64,000 nucleotides of DNA from Phytophthora sp. 'mugwort' (GCA_033558025.1 JAUCEF010000018.1:1240001-1304000), one strand, 5' to 3'. Shown: positions 24,501 to 36,516, counted from the stretch's first letter. The notes: generated from the sequence alone by a model not told the origin. A program made the numbers and translations.

Positions 24501-25540
24501 AGAACCACTTGTTCCACGATGGTCCCCACACCCATGATGGCCGCCTTGTTGCCGTCGGCCACCGAAAGTTCGCCTTCGTTCCGCTCAATCAAATGGACGA
24601 ACTTGGTCTTGTCGTTGCAGATGTGGTGTGTTGCGCCGCTGTCGACCGCCCACATCCCGGACACATTCTTGCCCGTCGAAACCCCACATTCCAGTGAAAC
24701 CGCGAACGCTACTCGATCGTAGTCGTAGTCGTAGCCGTTGCTGTCGTTTCTCCACTGGATGTTGTTGGCCCCGCGTCCACGGCCGTTGCCGCCGCGTCTC
24801 GGCCCTCGGTTCTCGTCCTTCTGCTTGGTCCAGCACTTGTCAATCGTGTGCCCCACTTTTCCGCAGTACGTACACTGGCGAGACTCTCGGTCGGTATTGA
24901 ACGCCTTGGCCGCGTTCTCCGTCTTCACCGTCGCCGTCTTCTCGCCTTGTCTCTTGATGTGCTCGTTCGTGAGCACCTTCACGACGTCTTGCGACCGCAG
25001 TTCAGCGCTGCTCATCTCCAAGTTCAGCACGACGTTCTCGTAGCTCTTGGGGAGGCTGCGCAACAAGCAGATCGCCACGTCCTCGTCCTCCATCTTGGCA
25101 CCGATGCTGCTGAGCTTGGCGCTGATGTTGAGGACCTCGTTGCAATGATGCAACACATTGCCGCCTTCCGACATCTCCATGCTGAAGAGTTGGCGCTTCA
25201 GGTAGATGCGTCCAGCCTTCTGCGAACCACCGTACAGCGTCTTCAGGCGCGACCAGGCAACCCACGCTTCCTCGCAGTCGTCGACCACATGGTGATAGTC
25301 CGCGTCCATGTGGAGCAGCATCAGTCCGAAAGCGATGTTGCTCAACTTGACGTAGTCGTCCTTGGCCCGCGAGTCCGTGTAGCTTGGCGTCGTCTCACGG
25401 TTCACGACATGCCACGTCGACTTGGTCAGGAACACGCCACGCATGTAGCGGTTCCACGTCGCGTAGTTGTCCCCGTTGAACTTGTCAATGGAGACCTTGG
25501 TCGAGACGTCTTGGGCAGAGGACATGGTGCTTGGGCTCAT
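21563..25540 (-). pseudogene. Family A2 gag-pol, second tandem unit, same two frameshifts
   Basis: Near-identical to the first unit, with the same 1-nt deletion (23423-23429) and the same deletion of about 59 bp at 22018/22019. Start at the ATG in the primer site (25540). Gag, CCHC, protease and integrase form one open frame; RT is in a shifted frame and RNase H is damaged. Small differences from unit one include SAFDP for SPFDP in RT and a GTAAAC/GTAGAC change in integrase. Confidence 0.9.
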
Positions 25541-25544
25541 AACC

Positions 25545-25862
25545 TGATAAAGGTGTTGAGGTCTTGAAGCGAGGCTTGGGTTGAGCGGAGGGAGTTCTGC
25601 ACTTGGGTGCGGGGACCGGAGTGAAGACCACTTGAGCTGAAGAAGGAAGATTCGAAAGTGATTGATTTATCGGAGCTTACACTACCTAGTCTACCACATA
25701 GATATGCAGCCCTGCATCCAATCATTTGGTGCATCCAATCACCAACACTCCGCACTCGTCCAATCATCCTACTCGTCTAATCATCGGTTGCGTAAACAAC
25801 GTACCGTAAACATCGCGGGATCGTGTTGGACCGGTTCGGGTTAACCGGTTACTGGTACACAG
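25545..25862 (-). repeat. Family A2 LTR, truncated to 318 bp
   Basis: Lacks the last 25 bp of the LTR; it stops at ...GGTACACAG where a plus-strand B LTR begins. The flank at the break is CACAG. The missing end is not found elsewhere in the window. Confidence 0.92.
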
Positions 25863-26216
25863 TGTTGTCAAGGAGACGTCTCGACCAGCTGCTGTATACC
25901 GGTAGGATACCGGTATGACCTTCACTCAGTGGCATCGCACTCATCCTGTGATTACGAGACGAAGATTACGTCACGGTGTTTATGGGACGGTGTTTACGCC
26001 ACGGACGATTACGCCATGGGTGGGTACAAGATTGTGGGTACATGATGGGCTCTACGTGGCACTCCCTGATTGGCTGAAGTAACTCAGTATCCAGTAGAGA
26101 ATCCAGTAGAGTGTACCCAGTAGGTAGAACTGTAGGCTTAGAGGTAGCAAGGAGTTTGCGAACTAAGGACCTAAATCAATCACTTTGCATTTTGCCATCA
26201 AGTGACCAAGCCTTTT
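25863..26216 (+). repeat. Family B1 LTR, 354 bp, 5' LTR
   Basis: Plus-strand LTR inserted into the A2 LTR and followed by primer site and gag. Confidence 0.93.
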
Positions 26217-26220
26217 GGTT

Positions 26221-27706
26221 ATGAGCCCAAGCCCCGTCTTCCCTGACCAAGACCCCGACTACGCCTTCGCCATGGACGCCACTTCGACTACCGCCCGCAT
26301 TAACAAGTTCGACGGAACTAACTTCCACACGTGGAAGTTCAAGATGCAGATGGTGCTCGAGGAGCGCGAACTGTGGGAAGTGACAAATGGGGAAGTGAAG
26401 CTGGAGCACTGCCAGACTGCGGCGGATCAAGCGCTCTTTCGGAAGAAGTCGCGCAAGGCGCTGGCGATCATCTGTCTCGCGATGGAGGATTCGCAGCTGC
26501 CGCTGGTTCGCTCGGCGAGTGGCGCGCATGATGCATGGTCAAGACTGGAAGGACACTTCGAGAAGAAGAGTTTGTCCAACAAGCTCTTTCTTCGTCGACG
26601 TTTCTTCACGCTCATGATGGAGGAAGGTGATGATGTGCTGGAGCACATCAACAAGATCAAGACGCTGGCGGAGCAGCTCGACGCAGTGGGCGCTCCGGTC
26701 AGCGAGGACGACTTGGTGATCACGCTTTTGGGAAGTCTGAGCGAGTCGTACCAGTTCCTGATCACGGCGTTGGAGTCGAGAGCCGACTCACTGTCGTGGG
26801 AACTCGTGACGTCTCGGCTGCTGCATGAGGACATGAAGCGCAAGGAACAAGGTGGCGGTACGGACGGCACCGCGCACGGTCAAGGTCAAGCGTTCATGAC
26901 AAGCGACAACAAGCGCAAGGGTCGGCAGGCGCAGAAGACTAGTGCCTGTCACTACTGTGGCGAGCACGGACATTGGATCGCCAAGTGTCCGGTGCGAATC
27001 CGCGAGAACGCGGAGCGGCAGAGGCCGCAACGAGCGAATGTCGCGCAGAGTGAAGATGACTCTGGCGACTTCCTCTTCTCGGTTGGTGGTAACACGGGTG
27101 CCTCCAAGTCGAATGGAGTGTGGCTGGTCGACTCGGGTGCGACGCAGCACATGACGTACTCGAAGGAGTACATGAAGAACTACAAGAAGATCTCTCCGGT
27201 GGACGTGCATCTCGCGGACGACGGTGTGGTTCAGGCTGTGGGGACCGGCGACATTGTGATGTCGATGAAGACCCCGCGCGGCATGAAGAAGGGTGTACTC
27301 ACGAACGTGTGGCACATTCCGAAGCTGTCGCGTAACCTGTTTTCGGTTGGTCGGTTCACTAAGGACGTCGGGCCAGTTATCTTCGAGAGCGACGGGTGCT
27401 TCGCTGAAATGAAGAGTCTCAAGTGGAAGCTCGGCGCTCGTGAGGGCAAAGGACTGTTCAAGCTGTGCATGACTCCGATGATGCCTGACGAGGCCAATGC
27501 GGCAAGTTCGAAGGATCGCCAAGGGGACACCACGTCGTACCTCTGGCACCTTCGACTTGGTCACATCGGCCATGGCGGTCTAGACGCCATCGTCAAGAAG
27601 GGCTACGGTGTTGGTATCGATATGGCGTCGGTGAAGCAGTGGGAGTTATGCGACGGATGCTCACTCGGCAAGCAAACGCGAGTAAGCTACATGAAGACGT
27701 CGCCAA
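26221..27706 (+). pseudogene. Family B1 gag-protease, interrupted after the pre-integrase domain
   Basis: ATG in the primer site, then Gag (with LSNKLFLRRRFFTLMMEEGDD variant region), CCHC and protease, up to the GAG-pre-integrase zinc region (CDGCSLGKQTRVSYMKTSP). A minus-strand B LTR begins at CGCCAA (27701-27706). The frame runs into that LTR and stops after a short tail ([12 protein letters not shown]), giving about 508 codons behind an intact 5' LTR. The same breakpoint occurs in the copy at 35031-36516. Integrase, RT and RNase H are absent. Confidence 0.9.
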
Positions 27707-28060
27707 AAAAGGCTTGGTCACTTGATGGCAAAATGCAAAGTGATTGATTTAGGTCCTTAGTTCGCAAACTCCTTGCTACCTCTAAGCCTACAGTTCTACC
27801 TACTGGGTACACTCTACTGGATTCTCTACTGGATACTGAGTTACTTCAGCCAATCAGGGAGTGCCACGTAGAGCCCATCATGTACCCACAATCTTGTACC
27901 CACCCATGGCGTAATCGTCCGTGGCGTAAACACCGTCCCATAAACACCGTGACGTAATCTTCGTCTCGTAATCACAGGATGATTGCGATGCCACTGAGTG
28001 AAGGTCATACCGGTATCCTACCGGTATACAGCAGCTGGTCGAGACGTCTCCTTGACAACA
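27707..28060 (-). repeat. Family B LTR, 354 bp, 3' LTR
   Basis: Minus-strand LTR inserted in the plus-strand B1 gag-protease frame; leads into RNase H coding sequence on the minus strand. Confidence 0.93.
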
Positions 28061-28730
28061 CTCCCACTCGACTCGACAGCCTTCAGCGCTTCGATGCCGA
28101 GTTTGCTCCGGAGCACACTGAACTGCGTCGCAGAGATTGGCTTCGTCATGATGTCCGCCAGCATGTCGGTTGTCGAAACATACTGCAGCACCACTTGACC
28201 GTCTTCCACCTTCTCGCGCACGAAATGGTAGCGAATGTCGATGTGCTTGGTGCGCTTGTGGAATTCGGGATTCTTGGCCAACGCGATGGAACCTTGGTTG
28301 TCCTCGTAGATCTTGATTGCTTCATCGCTTGTCATCTCGCCGAGCTCGCACAGGAACACCTTGAGCCACACCGCCTCTTGTGTCGCCTCCGATAGCGCCA
28401 TGTACTCAGCTTCCGTCGAAGACAGCGCCACTGTCCGCTGCTTCTTGCTCCTCCAGCTGATGCATCCGCCATTCATCATGAACGCGTAGCCACTTGTACT
28501 TCTTCTTGACTCGATGTCTCCAGCCCAGTCGGCATCTGAATAGCCTTGGGGTCCGTCGTCGCAGCTCGCTTGAAACTCGATGCCGTGCGTCTTCGTGCCT
28601 TGAATGTACCTGAAGACCCTCTTGAGCGCCTGCCAGTGTGTCGGACATGGGTCTGCTGCAAACTGGCTGAGAACTCCCACTGCTGCTGCGAGGTCCGGGC
28701 GTGTGCCTACCATGAGATACATGAGGCATC
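28018..28730 (-). pseudogene. Family B1 RNase H, left part of a B copy split by an A element
   Basis: RNase H and the LTR-encoded C-terminal tail. Interrupted at GCATC (28726-28730) by the complete A element 28731-33464; coding resumes at 33465 with the same five bases, in frame with RT. This is the clearest A-into-B insertion in the window. Confidence 0.92.
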
Positions 28731-29073
28731 TGATAAAGGTGTTGAGGTCTTGAAGCGAGGCTTGGGTTGAGCGGAGGGAGTTCTGCACTTGGGTGCGGGG
28801 ACCGGAGTGAAGACCACTTGAGCTGAAGAAGGAAGATTCGAAAGTGATTGATTTATCGGAGCTTACACTACCTAGTCTACCACATAGATATGCAGCCCTG
28901 CATCCAATCATTTGGTGCATCCAATCACCAACACTCCGCACTCGTCCAATCATCCTACTCGTCTAATCATCGGTTGCGTAAACAACGTACCGTAAACATC
29001 GCGGGATCGTGTTGGACCGGTTCGGGTTAACCGGTTACTGGTACACAGTACCAAAACCCGGCAACCCTCAATA
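28731..29073 (-). repeat. 3' LTR of the A2 element, 343 bp
   Basis: TGATAAAGG...CCCTCAATA, preceded by GCATC. Matches the LTRs of the tandem array at 16881. Confidence 0.94.
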
Positions 29074-29080
29074 CGCCCCC

Positions 29081-32000
29081 TCAATGCGAACACGCGTGGA
29101 TTCCGAGAGACGCCGTCAGATCCGTGTGGCGCGGTCCTGGCAGTGCCTTGGTCATGATGTCCGCCAGCATGATAGAAGTCTCGCAGTACTCGAGCTTGAC
29201 TTCGCCGCGCTTGACCTCATCACGGATGTGATGGTACTTGATGTCGATGTGCTTGGCGCGACCATGGTTCACTGGGTTCTTCGTCATCTTGATGCACGAC
29301 TGGTTGTCTTCGCGGATCTTGAGCTCGGGTCCAGTCTCGTTGGCAGCCGCCAAAATCTCGCATAGCAGGCGATGAATCCACTTGCCTTCTTGGATCGCCA
29401 GACTGAGCGCGATGTATTCCGCCTCGCTCGTAGACAACGAAACACTTGACTGTTTCTTGTTTCCCCAGCTCACTGGCGCACCCATCAGCATGAACGTGTA
29501 GCCGGAAGTCGACTTGCGGTCCGCGAGGTCGCCAGCCCAGTCCGCATCCGAATACCCACGAAAGTCGATCTTGTTGCCTGGCTTGAAACAGATTCCATGC
29601 GTCTTGGTGCCTTGTAGATAGCGAAAAATGCGCTTGACCGCAACCCAGTGTTCCTCTTGGGGGTTCTCCATGAAGCGCGATACATAGCCTACTGCGTACG
29701 CGATATCCGGTCGAGTAGCAGTCATCAAGTGCATGAGGGCACCCACAGCTTCGCGAAACGGAGCGTTCACCTTGGTCGCTGCGTCACTTGGAACCAGTCG
29801 AGTGCTCATGTCTACCGGACTCACCACAGCCTTGCACTCGTCCATACCGAAACGCTTCAGGATATCATCCACATAACGCCGCTGGCACATCGTCACGCTG
29901 CCGTCCGGGCCATCCACCAGCTCGATTCCAAGGACGAACACACACTTGCCACTGTCAGTCATTTCGAAGCGTGTCTTGAGGTCGTTCTTCGTGCGTGAGA
30001 TCAGCTCAGGTGAACTTCCGGTGACCAACACATCGTCCACGTAGGCCAGCACGAGCACACAGTGGCCATCGACAACCTTGATGTAGAGGCACGGGTCGAA
30101 GGGTGAAACTTGAAAACCGATAGAACACACGAATTCGTCGAAGGTCTCGTTCCATACGCGCGAAGCTTGCTTGAGACCGTAAATCGCCTTCACCAATTCC
30201 AGGCAGTCGAAATCACCATCCAGCTCGACGCCTTCAGGAACCACGCAGAACACCAACTCCTTCATGACGCCGTACAGAAATGCCGTTACCACGTCGAGTT
30301 GGTCGAGGGGCCAGTCGAAATACTTGGCGATCGCGATGACCATGCGCAGCGTCACGTACTTGACCACGGGCGAGAACGTCTCCGTGTAGTCGATGCCGTA
30401 CTTCTGCTTGAAACCCTTGGCTACGAGGCGCGCCTTGTACTTCTCGATCGATCCGTCGGCTTTGCGCTTGATCTTGAACACCCACTTGGTGCCGATGGCG
30501 CGTTGTCTGCTGGGCAACTTGGCAGCACGAAACACACCACGAAGTCGCATCGACTTGAGTTCCGCACGAATCGCCTTGCGCCAGTGCACTTGGTCGGGGC
30601 CGTTGACCGCTTCTTGGAATGTCGTCGGCTCCGATAGATCGCCTGCTTCGACGGCATTGGCACTTGCACGCCAAAAAACTGGTGGAGTCGATTCTTCATC
30701 TTGGTCTCCAGACTTTTCTTCTTCATCTGCGTCTGTTCGGTGTGAAGGAGAGTCGTTCGGTGCACTTGCTTCTTCCAGTCCAGGTCGATGACGCACAGCG
30801 CGCGGTTTTCTGGCAGCTTCATCTTTGTCACTCGGGCGGCTCTTGCGCTTCCCTGCCTGTTTGTACTCCGTCTGGCGCGGACCATCATCGTCGATGTCGA
30901 GCGAGTCGAAGTCCAGGTCGTCGACATCTTCATCAGAAATCGACGGTGAAAATCCAAAGGTTGATTCATCGAAGTTGACATCGCGACTGATGACCACCTG
31001 CCCGCCTCGATGTCATAAAGTCGATACGCCTTGGACACTTCTTCGTAACCCAGAAACAATCCGGCGCGAGCCTTGGGATCCCACTTGAGTCGCTTCTCCT
31101 TCGGAGTCAGGATGTACGTCCGACAGCCGAAAACACGCATGTGCTTCACACTCGGTTTGGAGTTGTAGACGATCTCGAACGGAGTCTTGTGCTCGATCTT
31201 GGGTGACGGCAGACGATTCTTCACGTAGATGGCAGTCATGGCCGCCTCAGCCCAGAAACACTTGTCCAGCTTAGCGTGATGCAGCATGCTGCGGCCGATC
31301 GTGACGATAGTTCGGATAGCTCGCTCTGCCGTGCCGTTCGTCTGGTGCGCGTACGGAACCGTGGTTTGCTGCTCGATGCCTTCGTCTTCGTAGAAGTCGT
31401 TGAGCGAGTTGGTCGCAAACTCACGAGCTCCGTCGTGCCGCACAAACTTGACCTTCTTGCCGAACTGCTTCTGCACCTTCATGATGTACGTCTTGATGCA
31501 GTCTTCGCTCTCCGACTTGGCACGTAGGCAGAAACCCTTCATGCATCCACTGGCTTCGTCCATGATCAGTAGCAGGTACTTGCTGCCGCCAAGCGAGTTT
31601 TCCTCCATGGGTCCGCAGATGTCGAAGTGGAGCAGCTCAAATGTGTCGTAGCGACGCTTGTCACGGTTGCTTGGGAATGGTTTTTGGACCATTTTACCTT
31701 GCTGGCAACCACGACACAGACTTGGTCCGCTCGACTTGAAAGGTGCCTTCGCGTCCTTGATCATGTGGTTGTCGACCATCTTGCGAAGCACCTCAACCGG
31801 AGCGTGACCCATGCGCGCGTGCAGGTCGACAGTCTTGCCACTCGTCGCCGCATTCGCCGATCGCTGAGGCGTCGAAGCCAGTAGAGTCCATCCATGAGGT
31901 TTGCCGTCGCCACCACTTGCTTGGAGCCTTTGTGCGCAATCTGCATCTTGGTGCCGTCGAACACCACTTGAAACTTGTCACTTTTGTTGATCTGCGGTAC

Positions 32001-33116
32001 CGAAAGCAGATTCTTGCTCATGCTTGGCACGTACAGCGCGTTCTTGATCTCGATCTCGCGCTCGTCGCCATTGGGCAGAACCACTTGTTCCACGATGGTC
32101 CCCACACCCATGATGGCCGCCTTGTTGCCGTCGGCCACCGAAAGTTCGCCTTCGTTCCGCTCAATCAAATGGACGAACTTGGTCTTGTCGTTGCAGATGT
32201 GGTGTGTTGCGCCGCTGTCGACCGCCCACATCCCGGACACATTCTTGCCCGTCGAAACCCCACATTCCAGTGAAACCGCGAACGCTACTCGATCGTAGTC
32301 GTAGTCGTAGCCGTTGCTGTCGTTTCTCCACTGGATGTTGTTGGCCCCGCGTCCACGGCCGTTGCCGCCGCGTCTCGGCCCTCGGTTCTCGTCCTTCTGC
32401 TTGGTCCAGCACTTGTCAATCGTGTGCCCCACTTTTCCGCAGTACGTACACTGGCGAGACTCTCGGTCGGTATTGAACGCCTTGGCCGCGTTCTCCGTCT
32501 TCACCGTCGCCGTCTTCTCGCCTTGTCTCTTGATGTGCTCGTTCGTGAGCACCTTCACGACGTCTTGCGACCGCAGTTCAGCGCTGCTCATCTCCAAGTT
32601 CAGCACGACGTTCTCGTAGCTCTTGGGGAGGCTGCGCAACAAGCAGATCGCCACGTCCTCGTCCTCCATCTTGGCACCGATGCTGCTGAGCTTGGCGCTG
32701 ATGTTGAGGACCTCGTTGCAATGATGCAACACATTGCCGCCTTCCGACATCTCCATGCTGAAGAGTTGGCGCTTCAGGTAGATGCGTCCAGCCTTCTGCG
32801 AACCACCGTACAGCGTCTTCAGGCGCGACCAGGCAACCCACGCTTCCTCGCAGTCGTCGACCACATGGTGATAGTCCGCGTCCATGTGGAGCAGCATCAG
32901 TCCGAAAGCGATGTTGCTCAACTTGACGTAGTCGTCCTTGGCCCGCGAGTCCGTGTAGCTTGGCGTCGTCTCACGGTTCACGACATGCCACGTCGACTTG
33001 GTCAGGAACACGCCACGCATGTAGCGGTTCCACGTCGCGTAGTTGTCCCCGTTGAACTTGTCAATGGAGACCTTGGTCGAGACGTCTTGGGCAGAGGACA
33101 TGGTGCTTGGGCTCAT
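29081..33116 (-). pseudogene. Family A2 gag-pol with a 1-nt and a 2-nt deletion
   Basis: From the ATG in the primer site (33116) Gag, CCHC and protease are open. A 2-nt deletion at 31872/31873 (GGCGTCGAAGCC in place of GGCGTCTGAAGCC-type sequence) shifts the frame before the GAG-pre-integrase domain. Integrase is in the second frame. The 1-nt deletion at 31000-31006, also found in both tandem units, shifts it again. Linker, RT (YVDD) and a complete RNase H follow in the third frame to the stop at 29081. The RNase H deletion of the tandem units is absent, although point variants (SPFDP) agree with the first tandem unit. Confidence 0.9.
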
Positions 33117-33120
33117 AACC

Positions 33121-33464
33121 TGATAAAGGTGTTGAGGTCTTGAAGCGAGGCTTGGGTTGAGCGGAGGGAGTTCTGCACTTGGGTGCGGGGACCGGAGTGA
33201 AGACCACTTGAGCTGAAGAAGGAAGATTCGAAAGTGATTGATTTATCGGAGCTTACACTACCTAGTCTACCACATAGATATGCAGCCCTGCATCCAATCA
33301 TTTGGTGCATCCAATCACCAACACTCCGCACTCGTCCAATCATCCTACTCGTCTAATCATCGGTTGCGTAAACAACGTACCGTAAACATCACGGGATCGT
33401 GTTGGACCGGTTTCGGGTTAACCGGTTACTGGTACACAGTACCAAACCCTGGCAACCCTCAATA
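33121..33464 (-). repeat. 5' LTR of the A2 element, 344 bp
   Basis: Begins after the primer site and ends CCCTCAATA before GCATC. It carries an extra T and three substitutions relative to the 3' LTR at 28731. Confidence 0.94.
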
Positions 33465-34672
33465 GCATCCCACAGCGTTCCGGTATGGCACGTTTACCAT
33501 GGTCTCGTCGTGCTTGCAGCCGCCCTCGCACATGGCCTTGGTCAGCTTGAGGCCCGGATCCTGTGGCGTCTTAACAGGGTTGCTCTTCTCCATGTTGAAC
33601 TTCTCCAGAATGTCTTTCGCAAACTTGGTTTGCCGCATCGACACCTTCCCTGTCGTCATATCTTGATCGATTTCCATGCCGAGGAAGTACTTGAGGTGGC
33701 CCAGGTCCGTCATCTCGAAACGGTCACTGAGCGCCTTCTTCGTCGACTTGAGCAGCTTGTCGTTGTTACTTGCGAGGATCAGGTCGTCGACATATAGCGC
33801 CACGAAGATCATGTCTTGGTCGTCACGCTTGAAGTAGATGCAGTGGTCAGACTCGCACTTCTTGAACCCTAGCTTGAGCATGAGGTCGTCGATGGTCTTG
33901 TTCCACATCCGCGGCGACTGCTTCAAACCGTAAAGAGACCGCTTGAGCTGACAGACATAGTCCGGGTGCTTTTCATCGATGTAGCCGTCCGGCTGTGCCA
34001 TGTAGATGTCTTCGTCTAACAAACCGTTCAGGAAAGCTGTCTTGACATCCACCTGGTGCACCATGAGATTGTACTTGGCCGCCAGACTGAGCAGGATCCT
34101 GATCGACGTGAACTTGGCCACTGGCGCGAAAGTCTCGTCGTAGTCGATGCCGTACTTCTGCGAAAATCCCTTGGCCACCAGGCGCGCCTTGAACCGTTCG
34201 ATCTCTCCAGCCTGGTTCTCCTTCACACGGAACACCCATCGGTTGCCGATTGCCTTGCGTCCTTTTGGCAGCGGCACGAGGATCCACGTCTCGTTCTTGC
34301 GGAGCGACTCGACCTCCTAGTCACACGCCTCCTTCCACTTGACTGCGTCGCTGGATTCCATTGCCGACTTGAACGTGGTCGGCATTTCTCCCACTGAATT
34401 CACGACGTATGCAGCTTCGAAGTCTTGACTTTCTTGAGCCGCGGCCGACATCTCGTCCAGAGTCAGGTGTCGACTCTGCCGCTTGGCACTTGGAACTTCC
34501 ACAGCTTCTTCCAGCGACTGCGTCCGCGGGTGTCGCTTGCTGCCTGGTTCAAAACCTTCGTCCCGCGCTGCTTCTTCGTCTTCTTCTTCATTGTCGTCTT
34601 CATCCGACTGCAACGAATCTTGATCCGTCGTCTCTTCATCTTGAATGACCACCACCTCCCTCTGATGGTAGT
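33465..34672 (-). pseudogene. Family B1 linker-RT, right part of the split B copy, nonsense codon
   Basis: Continues the B1 frame of 28018-28730 upstream: RT with YVDDLILAS, LVAKGFSQKYGIDYDETFAPVAK, and the acidic linker. A TAG at 34317-34319 replaces the Glu codon in the DSEVES stretch of other B1 copies. Broken at GTAGT (34668-34672) by a plus-strand B LTR. The complement of that site, ACTAC, is where the plus-strand B1 copy at 13643 is broken (15852-15856). The two could be halves of one element separated by an inversion. Confidence 0.9.
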
Positions 34673-35026
34673 TGTTGTCAAGGAGACGTCTCGACCAGCT
34701 GCTGTATACCGGTAGGATACCGGTATGACCTTCACTCAGTGGCATCGCAATCATCCTGTGATTACGAGACGAAGATTACGTCACGGTGTTTATGGGACGG
34801 TGTTTACGCCACGGACGATTACGCCATGGGTGGGTACAAGATTGTGGGTACATGATGGGCTCTACGTGGCACTCCCTGATTGGCTGAAGTAACTCAGTAT
34901 CCAGTAGAGAATCCAGTAGAGTGTACCCAGTAGGTAGAACTGTAGGCTTAGAGGTAGCAAGGAGTTTGCGAACTAAGGACCTAAATCAATCACTTTGCAT
35001 TTTGCCATCAAGTGACCAAGCCTTTT
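34673..35026 (+). repeat. Family B1 LTR, 354 bp, 5' LTR
   Basis: Plus-strand LTR inserted in the minus-strand B1 linker at GTAGT; followed by primer site and gag. Confidence 0.93.
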
Positions 35027-35030
35027 GGTT

Positions 35031-36516
35031 ATGAGCCCAAGCCCCGTCTTCCCTGACCAAGACCCCGACTACGCCTTCGCCATGGACGCCACTTCGACTA
35101 CCGCCCGCATTAACAAGTTCGACGGAACTAACTTCCACACGTGGAAGTTCAAGATGCAGATGGTGCTCGAGGAGCGCGAACTGTGGGAAGTGACAAATGG
35201 GGAAGTGAAGCTGGAGCACTGCCAGACTGCGGCGGATCAAGCGCTCTTTCGGAAGAAGTCGCGCAAGGCGCTGGCGATGATCTGTCTCGCGATGGAGGAT
35301 TCGCAGCTGCCGCTGGTTCGCTCGGCGAGTGGCGCGCATGATGCATGGACAAGACTGGAAGGACACTTCGAGAAGAAGAGTTTGTCCAACAAGCTCTTTC
35401 TTCGTCGACGTTTCTTCACGCTCATGATGGAGGAAGGTGATGATGTGCTGGAGCACATCAACAAGATCAAGACGCTGGCGGAGCAGCTCGACGCAGTGGG
35501 CGCTCCGGTCAGCGAGGACGACTTGGTGATCACGCTTTTGGGAAGTCTGAGCGAGTCGTACCAGTTCCTGATCACGGCGTTGGAGTCGAGAGCCGACTCA
35601 CTGTCGTGGGAACTCGTGACGTCTCGGCTGCTGCATGAGGACATGAAGCGCAAGGAACAAGGTGGCGGTACGGACGGCACCGCGCACGGTCAAGGTCAAG
35701 CGTTCATGACAAGCGACAACAAGCGCAAGGGTCGGCAGGCGCAGAAGACTAGTGCCTGTCACTACTGTGGCGAGCACGGACATTGGATCGCCAAGTGTCC
35801 GGTGCGAATCCGCGAGAACGCGGAGCGGCAGAGGCCGCAACGAGCGAATGTCGCGCAGAGTGAAGATGACTCTGGCGACTTCCTCTTCTCGGTTGGTGGT
35901 AACACGGGTGCCTCCAAGTCGAATGGAGTGTGGCTGGTCGACTCGGGTGCGACGCAGCACATGACGTACTCGAAGGAGTACATGAAGAACTACAAGAAGA
36001 TCTCTCCGGTGGACGTGCATCTCGCGGACGACGGTGTGGTTCAGGCTGTGGGGACCGGCGACATTGTGATGTCGATGAAGACCCCGCGCGGCATGAAGAA
36101 GGGTGTACTCACGAACGTGTGGCACATTCCGAAGCTGTCGCGTAACCTGTTTTCGGTTGGTCGGTTCACTAAGGACGTCGGGCCAGTTATCTTCGAGAGC
36201 GACGGGTGCTTCGCTGAAATGAAGAGTCTCAAGTGGAAGCTCGGCGCTCGTGAGGGCAAAGGACTGTTCAAGCTGTCCATGACTCCGATGATGCCTGACG
36301 AGGCCAATGCGGCAAGTTCGAAGGATCGCCAAGGGGACACCACGTCGTACCTCTGGCACCTTCGACTTGGTCACATCGGCCATGGCGGTCTAGACGCCAT
36401 CGTCAAGAAGGGCTACGGTGTTGGTATCGATATGGCGTCGGTGAAGCAGTGGGAGTTATGCGACGGATGCTCACTCGGCAAGCAAACGCGAGTAAGCTAC
36501 ATGAAGACGTCGCCAA
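35031..36516 (+). pseudogene. Family B1 gag-protease, interrupted at the same base as the 26221 copy
   Basis: Very close to 26221-27706, with the same variants (LSNKLFLRRRFFTLMMEEGDD) and the same breakpoint CGCCAA before a minus-strand B LTR. Minor differences include FKLSMTPM for FKLCMTPM and AMICLAM for AIICLAM. About 508 codons are open from the primer-site ATG to the stop inside the LTR. The shared breakpoint indicates that a B-in-B composite was copied, not that two insertions hit one base. Confidence 0.9.

Larger units (their letters stand above)
16881..25862 (-). mobile_element. Tandem family A2 array: LTR-unit-LTR-unit-truncated LTR
   Basis: Two head-to-tail A2 units with a period of 4332 bp share the LTR at 21213-21555. 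The third LTR is cut at 25862 by a B LTR. Both units carry the same two lesions (a deletion of about 59 bp in RNase H and a 1-nt deletion in the linker) and differ at only a few positions, for example Pro versus Ala in SPFDP/SAFDP. They therefore arose by duplication, probably unequal crossing-over between LTRs, and not by two insertions. The left flank GCATC is the same target site as at 28726-28730. Confidence 0.88.
28731..33464 (-). mobile_element. Complete family A2 element, target duplication GCATC
   Basis: 4734 bp with LTRs at both ends and a perfect 5-bp duplication GCATC (28726-28730 and 33465-33469). It defines the A termini as TATTG...TATCA. The LTRs differ at about three substitutions and one inserted base, all in U3. 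The coding region is frameshifted, so the copy is non-autonomous but could be mobilised by the intact A copy. Confidence 0.95.
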
